A stretch of 64,000 nucleotides of DNA from Cyprinodon diabolis (taxonomy: Eukaryota; Chordata; Actinopteri; Cyprinodontiformes; Cyprinodontidae). Below are positions 1-12,195 of this stretch, one piece after another. The stretch's first letter is position 1. Each line of letters starts with the position of its first letter. The stretch lies in contig CM060075.1 of the NCBI GenBank assembly GCA_030533445.1, forward strand, positions 34,177,196 to 34,241,195, in the 5' to 3' direction. Position numbers and translations under genes: made by a program. The notes under the pieces were generated by a model. It made no database searches. It was not told the origin of the DNA and saw nothing but the letters and a program-made list of their open reading frames with translations.

Positions 1-529
1 ACAAAAAAACACAACTACTGCTCTATAGAATATATTCCGGTGTTGTATATCGTTCCCAACTTTGTCAGTCAGTTGATTTTAACCAATTTATTTATCAAAT
101 TCAAGAAGGTTCCCGCTTCATTACTTTTCTACTAGTATTTAATAACTTAATCTTTAGCTTGTGGTAGTAACCAGCTTTTTTTTTTTTTTTGCAGCTAAGT
201 GCTTTTTCACAATCCTGTGCATGATCCTGTCACCAGGTAAACATAAATTTTTTGAATGGGCAGTAGAAAAACAAATCAAAATTGCAATATTTGAACACAA
301 CACAATAGGCAACTGAGCAAATTAAAATCATTGCATATCAGGAAGATCCTCAAACTCTGCCATGGAGTACATCCACATTTTAGAATCATGAGCATCCAAT
401 TCATTTATTATAAACCCTTTTTGAGCTAGTAAAACCTTTAGAATGTAGAAGATAACTCCAAAACCTTTAATGAGCTCTTATGTGTGTTATTGATCTATAA
501 TGACCATTTCCATATTTGAAGAAAAGCTA

Positions 530-625
530 AAGAGTTGCACAGATCCAGTTTTTTCCAATCCAATCTGATACCTGGACTGAGTGTGTTGGCCAAATATTCG
601 ATTTCGATCTGAACCGTGTGAGTGA
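530..625. mobile_element. Fragment related to the repeat at 30 kb
   Basis: The words CAGATCC, TTTTTTCCAATCCAAT and CTGATAC followed by TGGAC recur in the same order as at 30053-30110. Translations of the minus strand at the two loci share LDWKK-x-DLC. This is a short diverged copy of the same interspersed family. No ends are visible. Confidence 0.45.
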
Positions 626-734
626 AGGCTTTAGCCTTGACATAAACATTGCTAAAAAAGTAACAAATCGACCCAGATATAAATATACTACTATTTACTA
701 ACAAGCTGCTAAGAGAAAGGAATAACAATTCCAC

Positions 735-830
735 TTAAGTGTACTGGATTTGATCTCTGATATCCAATATCATATCACTGATATCGGATCCAGCTTATTA
801 GTTAATAAGCCGATATGTGATACATGAATT
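735..830. repeat. Diverged palindromic ATATCGG-rich fragment, possible hAT remnant
   Basis: Repeated GATATC-like words are followed by nested inverted repeats: ATATCGG pairs with CCGATAT, and GCTTATTA pairs with TAATAAGC around a GT centre. Fish hAT elements often carry strings of ATCGG/CCGAT near their ends, so this may be a decayed hAT end. No terminal TAGGG or target duplication is visible. Confidence 0.35.
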
Positions 831-2394
831 GTATCATTGCATCTCTTAGAAGGGAAATGTGAAATTTAACATATAAAAAAATTATTTTCCCCTAAAGCAG
901 AAGACATTCTCTTAGCATAGAAAAGCAAGTTGAGAATTTATTACATTTGGGAAATTTTACAACCAATTAATTTTCCTGAACCTCATGTTATTTACCTAAA
1001 GTTTGAGGCTTCAAATATATTTTTACTTATTTCTACATGTCCAAATATTGTTAGAAATATAATTAAATTATAGATGCCAAAAAATAAAATACAAGGAAGG
1101 AGAATCTGAAAAAAACTTATCAATGAGACCACTAATTAGACTATTAATTTTGTTGACAATAATCAGTTTTGCTTTAAAATATAAAAGTAATGTGACTGCC
1201 TTTAGTTTTTGTACAGTAAGTTCATATTTATTGTAAATTTAACAAATCTTTACAACATATTAACACTGATAGCTATAATGAATCTGTGCATAATTTTTAT
1301 ACAAAATGTACAAATTGTACTCACACATTTTACACAACAGGGTAACACAGTGCTATCTAATGGAGTATTCCAGTATCTGCCTTTGATTAATACCTTCATT
1401 AGTCATCCTGCAGTTTTTTTGGGGCCACTGTCTCACCCTACACACGCTTTCCCTTTCTCCAAACATTTTACACTCCCACATTCACCAGCTCAGAAAAAGG
1501 AAGGTGAATTTACACACCTGTATGAGCACATGATCGCTACATAAGAACTCCTCTGCCTCACATTAGTCTGATTTACTGGCTCAATTTAGGCGTGAATTCA
1601 GTGCAGTGAGGAGGAAAACAAGAGACAACTCCATCTTAAGTCACAGCTCCTTGTCTCCTGTCACCCCATCATCTTTTCATCACAGCGTAAAAGGGGAAAA
1701 AATAACAATAAGGCGTCTGTTGCAGCAATCACTTTATTCTGTAGCTCTTCTCCCTCTCTTTTCAATTACTGCCCTAATGTTTCCCACACTTACTGAGGGC
1801 TTTCCTTGCAGGCAGAACCTCACTGTGACATTGTTTGCCAATGCAGGCTTACAGCACTGGCGTCTCGCCACGAACACGCTGAAGACACGGAGGAGGCGAC
1901 CCTCGCGGCGTGCTAGTTCTTCTCTGCCGCAGGGTGCAAACCAGTAGACAATGATAAAAGCAAGCCATGAAACGTTACATGCATCTAAAGCCAAAACTTC
2001 TCATTAAGACACTGAGGTTTTTTTTATTTGCAGGTGACTTGGAAGAGTCTCAGCTTTGCAACCAATGTTGATGTCTACAAAAAGACGTTTCGTTGTAAAC
2101 CCAGATGAGGAATGCTGGGAATGCAGCTTGTCAATGCTTCATAAAGGCTGGAACGGGCTATTCAGTCACACTGTTTTGTGTTCCCTGTTTTAAAATTCAA
2201 AATAAAGCATGATAGTTAGCATTCCTAAGAAGTAACAAAGCTAACAAGCAGAATGCCTATTTGCAATCTTTCTTTAGATATGTAAGAAGGGACAAAACAA
2301 ACAATTGGATTTAGGGGCTTTGGTTAGATGCAACCTACTTGAAATATATTCACCTATGTGCAAAATATTATGTGGCTAAAACCTGGCAAAGCAT

Positions 2395-2562
2395 AACGTG
2401 ATGGCAGAGGGCATAGAAGCTGCTCGAAGTTAACAGGAAGATGGAAGGAGCTTAAAACCGACAATCCTGGATGAAAACTTGTTAACGCTACCAGTAGGAC
2501 CTTACAGATTCAGCAAGAGATACAACACAGGAGTATAGATCAAAGCATATTGTAAGGATAAT
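2395..2562 (+). mobile_element. Tc1-like transposon fragment, 5' piece of a split copy
   Basis: Matches the interior of the common fish Tc1-like transposase gene as I recognise it: AAGATGGAAGGAGCT, CAATCCTGGATGAAAAC and GATCAAAGCATATT in the expected order. The frame is destroyed. It stops just before the point where the fragment at 3893 resumes, so the two are probably one copy interrupted by later sequence. Confidence 0.6.
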
Positions 2563-2658
2563 TATGATTGATGATGTGTGAGTTTGTTACACCTTAATAT
2601 TAGCTGCCTGTTGCGTGTCAGAACTGATGTTTTCCACAATAGATTATCTAGTTAAGAC

Positions 2659-3499
2659 TAAGGGTGTGCAAAATAATCGTCATGACAATGCATCGCGATT
2701 CTAATTTTTGTGATCTACTGCATCGATTCTTGAAGGCAAGAATCGATTATTTTAAAAAAAAAACGAACAAACAAAATACATTAATGGTTGGTGCACATCT
2801 CCCAAACCAAGTGTAATACAACTTACAGTCCAGCAGATGTCGCAGCGGATGTGTTGACGCCCGCTGCCTTGTGTCACAAGCATTTCCGGCTGCGGGATAC
2901 TGTGACAAGTCATTCGTAAACACAATGTGGAGGAAACTAAGAAAATTCGCCCCCCGGCTCCATCACATTTCAAGTCAGATGCTTGGATGCATTCTGGCTT
3001 TAAAAACAAAGAAGGTAAAAACGAAATTGATATGATGCACGTAATTTGCAAAAGGGGAAATGTTATACATTTGAATGTTTTCATTTCATTGGTTTAAAGG
3101 ACCACTAAGGCCATGTGAACGGCACTGATTATACTAATTTTGTTATTTTAAGTTTGATGAATCTTAAGATATTTTTGTCAGTGTGTCCACACCAGTAATA
3201 GTAATATTTCTGTCAAGTATTTTTTTTCATGGCAACACCTCCCAAAGTCATTTCAGTAAATACAGCTATGTATGAATTCAGTTGCTTTCAGTTATGTATC
3301 AATTGAAGACACTATCCAGATCACACCCAGCCAGTCAGCCACTGATAAGGGCTGTATCTTTTTCTTACAGTGTTCAGTGAAAATATCGCAATGCATCGCA
3401 ATATTTCAAGTATCGTGATGCATCGTGATAGAATCGCATCGTGGCATGTGAATCGTGATTCGAATCGAATCATGACTTCTTTGCCAATACCCACCCCTA
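2659..3499 (+). mobile_element. Non-autonomous hAT element with 8-bp target duplication
   Basis: An 841-base element flanked by identical 8-bp repeats GTTAAGAC (2651-2658 and 3500-3507). The ends are TAAGGGTGTG and the complement of TAGGGGTGGG, an imperfect terminal inverted repeat typical of hAT elements. Subterminal sequence is rich in ATCG/CGAT words on both sides (for example AATCGATTATT near 2740 and CGAATCGAATC near 3460). It carries only a BED-finger remnant and no full transposase, so it is internally deleted. Confidence 0.85.
2927..3060 (+). pseudogene. BED zinc-finger remnant of a hAT transposase
   Basis: The frame reads PPAPSHFKSDAWMHSGF, then about 20 residues, then VICK. The W-x-H-x-GF spacing and a following Cys resemble the start of a ZBED-type BED finger, the DNA-binding domain at the N-terminus of hAT transposases. 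The second half of the finger (second Cys, distal His pair) is not recognisable, so the domain is broken. It sits inside the hAT element with the expected polarity. Confidence 0.5.
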
Positions 3500-3892
3500 G
3501 TTAAGACAGTTCCTCTGTCCAGATATACAGTTATCATCTTAATTCTGTACGTTGAGAGTGGTGTCCTTCAGCCAAGAGCAAAGTGTAATCTTTTTAAAAG
3601 GCTGGAGCCATAGATGTCTACTCATCTGCTAACTTGTATGATGTAGTGACGTACCCATGTGGCATAATGGAAATGTATAAGATGCCTCTTTAACTTTTGA
3701 TTTTGGCCACTAAGCAACTTTTCTGATCTGAGTAAGATTACAGTTCATATCAAAATCTGTTATCATGTCTCCTGGTTATTTAATACATATAAGTTATGAA
3801 GTGTTATTTAAAGAGTTTTTACCGAGTGATTTCTTTTCAGGGAAAAGAACATGAGAGATAGAGCTTCAAGGTACAGACCCACAGCCTATCTT

Positions 3893-4135
3893 TAACTCTT
3901 GCATGTATCAGAATGGCTCAGAGTGGACCTAAATCCAACGAAGAGTTTGTGGTAAGATATGAAGACTGATGTTATCAGAAGCTCTGGGTCGAGTCTGACT
4001 GAAGTAGAACTAATTGCAAGAAGACAGAGCAAAACTGTCAAGTCTCTGGTTGAGCAAAGCTGGTAGAAACTTACCCTAAATGCCTGTATGTAAGAGGGCC
4101 TGGTTACAAATACCATTTATGGTTTCCTTTACAAT
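3893..4135 (+). mobile_element. Tc1-like transposon fragment, 3' piece
   Basis: Contains the recognisable fish Tc1 transposase 3' region: CAGAATGGC, GACCTAAATCCAA, GTTTGTGG and CAAAGCTGGTAGAAAC, in order. Multiple stops and small indels. It follows on from the piece at 2395-2562. Confidence 0.65.
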
Positions 4136-4249
4136 TCAACAATTTATCTTTGTATAAGAGAATCAGATAAATTAATTAATGGAAATATTGAATTTTTTTT
4201 GTTATGAGGAAATAAAATTCCTTTTCTTGATTTAAAAAAAAAAGTAAAA

Positions 4250-4356
4250 GGTTCAACGGGTGCCCTGCGATTGACTAGACCTGTCCAGGTTGTACCCAGC
4301 CTCTTTCCCATTGACAGCAGGGATAAGCGTGATGGAAAATGGATAAATGGATGGAA
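4250..4356 (+). repeat. LINE-derived 3' tail fragment ending in GATGGA
   Basis: GCCCTGCGATTGACTAGACC, CTGTCCAGG, TACCCAGCCTC, CCATTGACAGCAGGGATAAG and a terminal AAAATGGATAAATGGATGGA form the well-known high-copy 3' tail of a fish LINE. A second copy of the same tail is at 32095-32190. Confidence 0.65.
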
Positions 4357-5955
4357 GTTAAAGGGGAGTAAAGACTTCAAGCAGCAAAAACATCAGAAGC
4401 ACTCCTTTAAATGTATTAATCCTAACATTATGTGAAATTACAAGACATTTTTAACCAAAAGAGAAAAAGAAAGGAGGTCAAAAGAAGGAGGAAAGGAGTT
4501 GCATACAGTAGTTGAAGGACAATCGTCTGGCAAAACAGGAAGCTGAAAACGATGCAGGAAAAGAGGGAAGTGGGTCAGGAGTCTGAAGGGAGGAACGTGA
4601 CAGTGATCTGTAACACGTAGCTGGGAGAGAAAGTGAGCTGGAGAGAGCAGCAAGATGGCGGCTCAGACAGGGGACAGGTTTCTAAATTAAGAGAAAGGAA
4701 TGCAGAAGTGTGTAAAGGAGGAGGAAGAGAGACAGAGAGACAGGAAAAAAAGGTAAAAATCCAATGGAGGCAAAGGCTATAAGAGGTACGGGCCTCATAA
4801 ATGTCACTCCTTTCCGGGTGATATTAATGGCAAATGTCAGAGACCGAACTTACGGGAGGTTAATGTTCCTAAATACACACAAAGGCTTGCATGATTTCCT
4901 CCCTTCAGCCAATGACTTTTGAAAGGAGACAGCGAGGAAGTGGGCCTGCAGAGGAGCTGTTCATCTTAAAGACTGTAATTACACACAACCATCAGTCTAA
5001 TTAAAGCTTTTAATGAACACTGAGAGAACTCAGAAAGGACAAAAACCTGCCAGCCACTGGAACATAAGCATGTTTGTTTGCACGTGTGATAAATGACGAG
5101 CTTACAGAAGAACGTGCTGCACAATCAAACACTTTAATGAGACTTAAAGCAGCTTTGAGGTCCACCCTAATAAACATGTGTAGCTTTAAGGGTCAGCCAT
5201 TTCCTGTTGACACAGACTTATGTGAAAACACGCACTAACAGAAAACTAATTATTCCTGTCACTGAGAGCGGTGATCAAGTGTTCCAGTTCTGCCCACTGC
5301 AGAGGTTGGACCCGACCCACGCACAAGACCTTTAAGACAATTGGATTTTTCATCAGGGAAAGTTTATTTAAGATTTAGCTTAAATGTTCCTCTAAGAGAA
5401 GTTTTATCTGCATTATTCATCATTAGGCTTGGCTGCTGGGACTCCTGGCTGCCTTCACCTCCTTGGTGCTGGGAAAATAGGTCAAAAAAATGTTGGGTTT
5501 GGATCTGTGACGAGATATGGAGCAACAAAATGAACAAAGATCTAATGTTTAGATGTGGATAGGAAGGCTTAATTAAAGCAAATGATCTTTAAAAAAGTAT
5601 TTTAGGGAGCTTCTGATGCTATTAAACTATTTCAGAAGAAGTGCCCTGGTCAGCCTTTTATTGTCTTGACCCTTTTAATAATTGTTTTTACAAAATATGG
5701 ACCTTTGTGTATTAAGAACGAAAGCCATTAGGAATGAGCAGATATAAATCTTAGTTAGGATTACTTACTAAATTGTGTGACTTTTTGTCAGCTTGGTATC
5801 AGATTGGTGATTATTCCACAGAAATGCATTAATATTAGTCTTTGCTTAAATCCTACCTTTATTTATGTTGTCATCTTAACAATCTTTATGGGGAAAAAAA
5901 TACTTTTTCAATCAAAGTAACCAGAATATTTTATAAATTTTAATTGGTAATACAC
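4357..5955. other. Intronic stretch, no genes seen
   Basis: Purine-rich from about 4440 to 4770 (GAGAAA, GGAGGA runs) and AT-rich later. The short frame at 5341-5562 has no domain. A possible conserved non-coding patch at 4968-5015 is listed separately. Confidence 0.5.
4968..5015. promoter_or_regulatory. Candidate conserved non-coding element (homeodomain-like words)
   Basis: GTAATTAC, TCTAATTAAAG and TTTTAATGAA occur within 50 bases of non-repetitive sequence. Such clusters are common in vertebrate developmental enhancers, but conservation cannot be judged from one sequence. Confidence 0.2.
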
Positions 5956-5964
5956 TTTAATTAA

Positions 5965-6655
5965 AGGCATACTATGCAACATTTTTCAGTTAATTAATGT
6001 GTTCCATAACGTTTCGGATGATTAAATTAGTCATTTCAGGTCAAACAAAGGTTTTCTCGGCCGCCCTGGTGGTCTGTAGTGGAAATACCGTACTTGCAAT
6101 TGCAGGAGCCCTCGGCCCGCACCCACAGGCTCAGAAGTCTCGTGCATCGCGAGAGTCGGTCTTGCTTTACGGCGAGAACTACTACACGCCCCCAGTGAAA
6201 GGCATGCTCGTTGCTAGCGCAGTGGCGATATTTGTGTAGTTATCATGGCGGAACCAGCGAGAAAACAGCGAAAGCCCATCTCGGAGCAGGCAAGAAAGAG
6301 AAAAAGGGCTCTGGACAGAGAGAGGAGTCGTACACGGGTGAACATCGGGCAAGCTTTTTCCGAATGGCGAGAGCTAAAAGAAAAAGAAGACTGCAAGGCT
6401 GACGCGGACCTCGCGTTTCTGCTGATGCAATTGTAAGTAACACTGGAATTGTTTCTCTCTCTCTGTGTGCATGCTCATACTTTCACTGTGTTAGTCATTT
6501 GTTGCGTTCGCCTGTCTGCTAAGCTCAAAACAACCGCGCCTGGGTTGACAGAGAAACCAGGAGAACAGCTGTGCATATTTACGACACTGCACTTTTACTT
6601 TCGCCCTCTGGGGGGAGCCTCGCTGGAAAGTCAACACCGGCTGCATAGTATACCT
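5965..6655 (+). mobile_element. TTAA-flanked non-autonomous transposon (Kolobok- or piggyBac-like) carrying an exon
   Basis: A 691-base element. The ends AGGCATACTATGCAAC and GCTGCATAGTATACCT are inverted repeats of each other with 14 of 16 matches, and each is bordered by TTAA (5961-5964 and 6656-6659). TTAA target duplications are the signature of piggyBac and Kolobok families. The interior is far more GC- and CpG-rich than the surroundings (for example TCTCGTGCATCGCGAGAG near 6140) and encodes one open exon (6245-6432). No transposase catalytic region is visible. Confidence 0.8.
6245..6432 (+). CDS. Exon-like frame in the TTAA element: basic domain found in many fish repeat proteins
   Basis: Starts with ATG in a good context (ATCATGG) and stays open for about 62 codons. 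It then meets a perfect splice donor GTAAGT at 6433-6438, so the stop codon just after would be intronic. The product MAEPARKQRKPISEQARKRK is followed by a segment with RTRVNIGQAF and WRELKEKE. I recognise this ARKRKR...RVNIG-x-AF-x-W-R-x-L pattern from many predicted teleost proteins linked to repeats. Its function is unknown to me. It is basic (many Arg/Lys) and may bind nucleic acid. It is probably the retained first exon of a transposon gene. Confidence 0.5.
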
Positions 6656-9600
6656 TTAAGTATGTTTCCAGTAAAGTGGACCGTGTAGAATTATCAAAGC
6701 TTTACCAAATATTGCACAGGGTACAAAATTAGGGTATCAGATATCAGACTTTTCAAGACTTATGAGACCGTCTCCTCCCTATAATTATTTGATGAACTTG
6801 AGGTTGTGAAGCTTGACTTTTGCAGGTATTTTAGGCAGATATTAGATGGTACACAGCTGATGCACGCAGGAGAAAAAGGGTTAGATGAGGATAAAATAGC
6901 AGGTCTCTGAGCCAGAACAGGGGTTTTGTGATTCATGATTGATGCGTTAATCCCCTGGCCACAGGGTCAACGCTAGCAGCAGCCTGGTAAGCTACTTTTT
7001 TTCCTTTTTGTTTTGAATAAAGAAAGCTCCATCATCACTTTAATACTGCATGGCTTTGGTGCAGTTAACAGAGCAGTTAAAACCTTTTTTGGTGATATAA
7101 TCTGTTTGATTGTATTGTGGCAAATTTTCTTTGCTTTAATCTTATTTTTTACCATTTCATAGGCTGGATGCGCAGTCTGTTTCATGATCTTAATTCATAC
7201 AAAACATGAAAAAGTCGGAATACATCAGAATATCATTAAAAGTTATTTTAGTGAATTTCTTCATAAAAAAACCTAAGCCATATATTAGTTAAATTTATGA
7301 CAGACTAATATACCTCATGATTATGTTTCTGTAAATTTTTGATTTTTTAAAAAGAGAAATGTCTGCAGACTGCAAAACAAGCCAACTTACTGCACAGTTT
7401 ACGCACTTGATCTGAATAAACTTGTAATAAAAAAAAAAGATGCTTAGACAATTTTTTAGAAGCAGTTATGTTAGAAATCACCTGTGTGTGTTTTCTCTCC
7501 TTTGTAAAGGATTCAAATACCATTTATTGAACAGGACAGTAAATAAGAAGAGTTTATGCCTGATCTTGCTGTGGTGTGTTATGACCTTAACAGCATTTAT
7601 GCTTTCATTTTCATCATTGGCCACAAGAGTGCAGCTTTATTCAAGCATAATAATGGGAAGTGAAGTGGAGAATAAAGTCGTTGAATGAAAAGGTTGCATA
7701 AGCAACAGTGATAACAGCAGTCTTTTAGAGAATCATTCAAGGTTTTCTTTCTGTTTTTCTTTTCCTTTATTAAAGGGCATAATACTGTACCCTATATCTT
7801 TTATTAAGCCTAAATTCTGTTTTAAAAATCTTTCACCTTTTCAAAAGATTTTTTTTTTATTAAAATGAAGAGAGCTCTAATCAAGCATAAAAAAAGAAAG
7901 TTAAGTGGAAGGAAAAACTATGATAGAAAAAGGTGCATTAGGTTGTTGACAGGTCAAAATGGGGTCTAAATGTTCTTAAAGGTATAGCGGAGGATGTCCT
8001 ATTTACGGGTGGATTATGAAAGTAAGTGGTCCTCCTAATTGTCAATCATTCTGGAGATATGTTTACATAAAGTCGACCTACGTGCTCGTCCCCATTTTCA
8101 TATACTGGTGGTGAGTCTGACACAGTGGAAAAATTGCAAATCTTTTGGAAAGTAAGCTTGTATGAGCGATGCAAACAGCAACTTTTAAACAGAGTGTGCA
8201 CGAGGAGAAATGGGCTTGTGCATACTCTCGCATGCGTTTACTAAGCATTGCCTCTCTAGAGCGGGTACAGGGTTGTGCATGTGAATTTCTTTTTTAAATG
8301 TTCTGATGTGAAGATGTAAAATTGTGAAGATGAAAAATAAAATAAATAACAGTAGGGGTGAGAAAAGCTTCCTAAGCCTTCTTCTCTTGTTGCATGCCAC
8401 TCTGTTATGTCATCCATCTATCCACTCTCACACACACACACACAAACACTTAAATGTTTAAATGTACCAGCCAACAGCGAGCTGTCGAGCACGGAGGTCC
8501 TTCTAATGGATAACCACAGATTCAGCACAACATGCCACTGTGTGTATGTGACGTGTTTGCCTTAAATGTCCTTGATCTGAGTCAGTAACACCAGAAAACC
8601 CAATCTGGGCGTGAGTGTGTGCGTGAGTGCCGGTGACTTTGTAATGTAATACAGGTTCTGAAATGTTTCACTAATCTCTACCAGCCCAGTCCCTCTTTCT
8701 CACCCTTCTCACCTACATGCCTGCTTCGCTCCTCAATATTATTCTTGCTTCCAAAAGAGGAAAGCAGGAGAAACACTCACACACACACACACCCATATAC
8801 AAAACATGGGAGCCAGCCAGCCGAAATAATACATCTTGACATCTGTGCCTGCATACTGCTCGAGGGAGAGATCAGGGAGAGAGTAAGTGGAAAGAAGAGA
8901 GGCTGAGTATGAAGAGGAAAATGATGGACAGGGGAAAGCATTGGGGGTAGTTATATACTGTTTTTGCATGTGTTGTAAATGTACACTTGTGGTATGGGTG
9001 CGTGTGTGTGGAGACGCATGATGGTGGTGCTTGTTTAGTTCTTCTGTGATTAAAGCAGCCTGCCTAAAACAATGCGCTTTAGCTGTTTGCCGGTCTGCCT
9101 CTTCCGCCGGTCGGGTGTGAACACACTCATCTTGCAGACATGTGGGCGTGTTTACACTCTGCATATCCCAGTCTACCTTTAGCATAAATGTGTTTACAGT
9201 TGTGTCTTTTAATCTAATTTGCACCTCAGAAGCATGTCTTGAGCTTGGAGCATGGGAGTAACATCTGTGTTGCAGTCTGTCTGCATTTCCTCTCTTAAAT
9301 GTGTGCAGAGTTTTTTTTTTTTTTCACATTTAATCTCCCTCCAGTTTGCTTAAGTTAAATCACCTACTGATGTCTGGTTTAACATGGGACTGGAAAAACC
9401 TGCTCTCATTAGCGTTTGTTTGCATTCTCCCCTGTTTGATGTGGAGTTTATTTCGCCTGACTGCTGAAAGATAACTGTCTCTACGTGTCACCTCGGGTTT
9501 AGCGAACTTTATCGGCCGGATAAGATCATTCTCACGCCGTGAAAAGTCGAGTCTGACAAGTTGGGGGGAAAACGAGAAGCTCAAAATTAACCGACGCAGC

Positions 9601-9948
9601 AAGTATCACAGATACAAAACAGTTGAGCATTGTTACATGTCAAAACCATGTTTAAAAGATAATCACCTATTCTAAATTGTTGCTTAACCTTTAAAGCCTG
9701 ATTTTAAGAAGTTCTATCTTGTTTCTTTTTGTTTTTATTTAGTTGATTTTATAAAAACTATTCAGTCTAGATCACAAACTATTGAAATAATCACAGAATT
9801 TATCAAGAAAGGTTATAAACTGAGCATTAATAAATGGTTTCAACTGTACTTTTAGTGTATTCATACTGCATTTCAGATTTACTTTTGTTCTTAAAGCAAA
9901 AACAGAAAAAAATTACTTTTAAAAACAACTAAGCTCAGGTTTTTTAGG

Positions 9949-9968
9949 TGTGTGTGTGTGTGTGTGTG
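9949..9968. repeat. (TG)10 microsatellite
   Basis: Ten uninterrupted TG units, continued imperfectly by TATGTGTGG. Confidence 0.95.
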
Positions 9969-12144
9969 TATGTGTGGTGGGCGCTCTATCATCAGCCTCC
10001 CTGCTCACACTTCCAGCTGTTTATAACTTTTCACAGCTTTGATGACAGATATAAGGAAGTTAAGTGTTTTACTTACAGCCGTTTTGTAATCTTAAAAACT
10101 ATCACATGTTTATCTACTTAAATGGCGCATTCTTCTGTTGTTAACAAACTTTAAGAGCAGTAAGAAGAAGAGATTTCAGCCTGTGATACATCTTATATTC
10201 ACCCCCAAAGAATGGCAGGGATAGTTAGAAAAAGTATGTCTGTATTGATATCATTTGGGATTCCAATTAAGATTTTGGTTAACATACTCAAATTAAACGT
10301 TTCATTTTTTAACTTTTTTTTGCAAGTTTATATTGTTAAAGAAACGTTTCTTTCTGAATAGTGATTAGTCATCTTTACCAGAGAGTGCTGAATGTCTATA
10401 GATAAAAATAACCTTTAGAAAACTCTCCATTAACTAATATAAGTTCACGACTCCAACCTGTGACCCGCCTGGTGAAAACTGTTTGGCTTCTGTTTACCTT
10501 GCAGCAATAAGAGCCGATGCATTCTTATTTTCTTACACTCCTTTTGACATTCTTAAAGGAAAAGGAAAGAGAAGGTGAAAGAGCTACTTAAGCTGTGCAG
10601 ACAGAGAATGATAGACATGCAAAATAAAAATAAAAAGAACAGCGACGGAGAGAAAAGACGTTTGCCTCCAGTTGAATTGGAACTTTTAAAAGGGTCAAGT
10701 GTGCACTTTTGATGTGAAAAGACCAGAAATAGCAGGGGCTAATTCATATTTGAAAAGTGCCATACGTACACAGCGGTGACAGTAGTAATGTGAGGCATCA
10801 GACTTCCTGTAGGATCGCAAGCCCACTAGTTTTACCTCCCAGGAATTCCAGAATCTCTTTAAAGGCTTCTTCTTCATTTTGATGCCAAAAAAAGAAAGTT
10901 GGCAGATGGTTGATATCTCTGCCCACAAACTGCCTGGGAAAATCTCACAAAACAAGATGTCCTCATACTGTGAAAAAAGCCCCAAATAAGTTGGATGTAC
11001 TGTTTACTCAGAACAAACCTGAGAGTCCCAGTGTGTTTTCTCACCGGTGTATTTGGCTAAAAATACTCCATAGTAGTACTTGGTGAGGAAGAGAATAAAA
11101 AAAATAATAAATCAAAGAAAACAGATTGAATCATCTCATAGCTCCAAACCCTTAAATAATCTCTGACTAATGCATCCCTCTGTGTCACACTGGCGACCCC
11201 CTTTTTACATGTTTTTTTTTCCCCTCCCAGGCGTCGCCAAAACTTCTTCGATTACTTTTATCGGTAATCCGTTTAAAACCCACTCGCTCCAAATACTGTA
11301 AATCTGTCCCGCTGCTCTAATCTTCAATTCATCACACATTTCCTAATCACGGTCCAGAAATAACAAACCTGGAATTACTTAAGTCTCTTCCTTTTTTTTG
11401 ACAAAAAAAAAGTATAAATACGGCGCAGCCAGCCAAATGCAATCAAAAAAGGTTTTACGGTGCAAGCATGAATCACAGAGGACTCACAAAACGGTGTTGT
11501 TTGTCTTGTAACACTGAAATAAAACAAGAAATATGAAGCCTGCGGTTTAATTAAACCTCTTTGTGATTTAAAATTGAGCTGCAGTAATGTAGAAGACTTC
11601 TCTGGCCAAGGTCATGATGGTAAAAGCGGTTCTTAAATCTTCAAAAGGACAAACCTGGATAAAAACACACACACAAAAAAAGAAAAAGTTGAAGCCAATA
11701 AAGAGGAGCGAGAACTCTCCATTAAACTTTCCCTTTCCTCCCAGGCGGCTGGTTTGCAGAGCAGAACTGTTGCTACAGATGAGGTAAGAAGCTATTTGCC
11801 ACAACAGGGCCCTCTTCTTTCGCAGCGCCACCAAGAGAGCAGCCGAGCGGGCGAGCGAGGCTCCAAGGTGCCAATGAATTAGTTCACTGTTTTCACTCAT
11901 TATGCTGAACTGACTGCCTTACTTTTTTCCCTGTCTTTATTTACAACCTTTTCTTCATCTTCGACTTCTCTGGCAACACGCACACACACATAGAAAGGGC
12001 CAACAAAGAGTCCGCTCATAATTAGGGCATGGCGTTGTCTGAGTGTGTGTTATTCTTTGTGTGGTTGGTGTGTGTGTGAGCAGAGAGGGGAAGGATTATG
12101 GCAGTTCCAACGCTGTGAATAGGGGCCAGACTGGGCCTCGGCCC

Positions 12145-12195
12145 CGGCTGAATTAATTACTCTAATTAGCTCCTTAATTGCATATATTAAACCAG
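12145..12195. promoter_or_regulatory. Candidate conserved non-coding element (TAATTA cluster)
   Basis: GAATTAATTACTCTAATTAG followed by CTCCTTAATTGCATATAT packs four TAATT-type homeodomain words into 45 bases next to a GC-rich flank (CCTCGGCCCCGGC). The composition resembles developmental enhancers. This is an unverified inference. Confidence 0.25.

Larger units (their letters stand above)
1..2390. other. AT-rich intronic stretch with small repeat fragments
   Basis: No exon seen. The short open frames at 1209-1544 and 1606-1994 lack recognisable domains or splice context. Two small repeat fragments inside are listed separately (530-625 and 735-830). A run of 12 T lies near 179-190. Confidence 0.5.

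Noticed and set aside
7978..8110. Second TTAA-type element (TTAAAGGTATAGCGGAGG)
   Set aside because: Only one possible end is visible; no inverted partner or closing TTAA was found within 700 bases.
8739..9224. 161-codon open frame on the minus strand
   Set aside because: Longest open frame in the window, but low-complexity (His/Thr/Ser-rich from CA/GT tracts), no domain, no splice context and no repeat-encoded protein signature.
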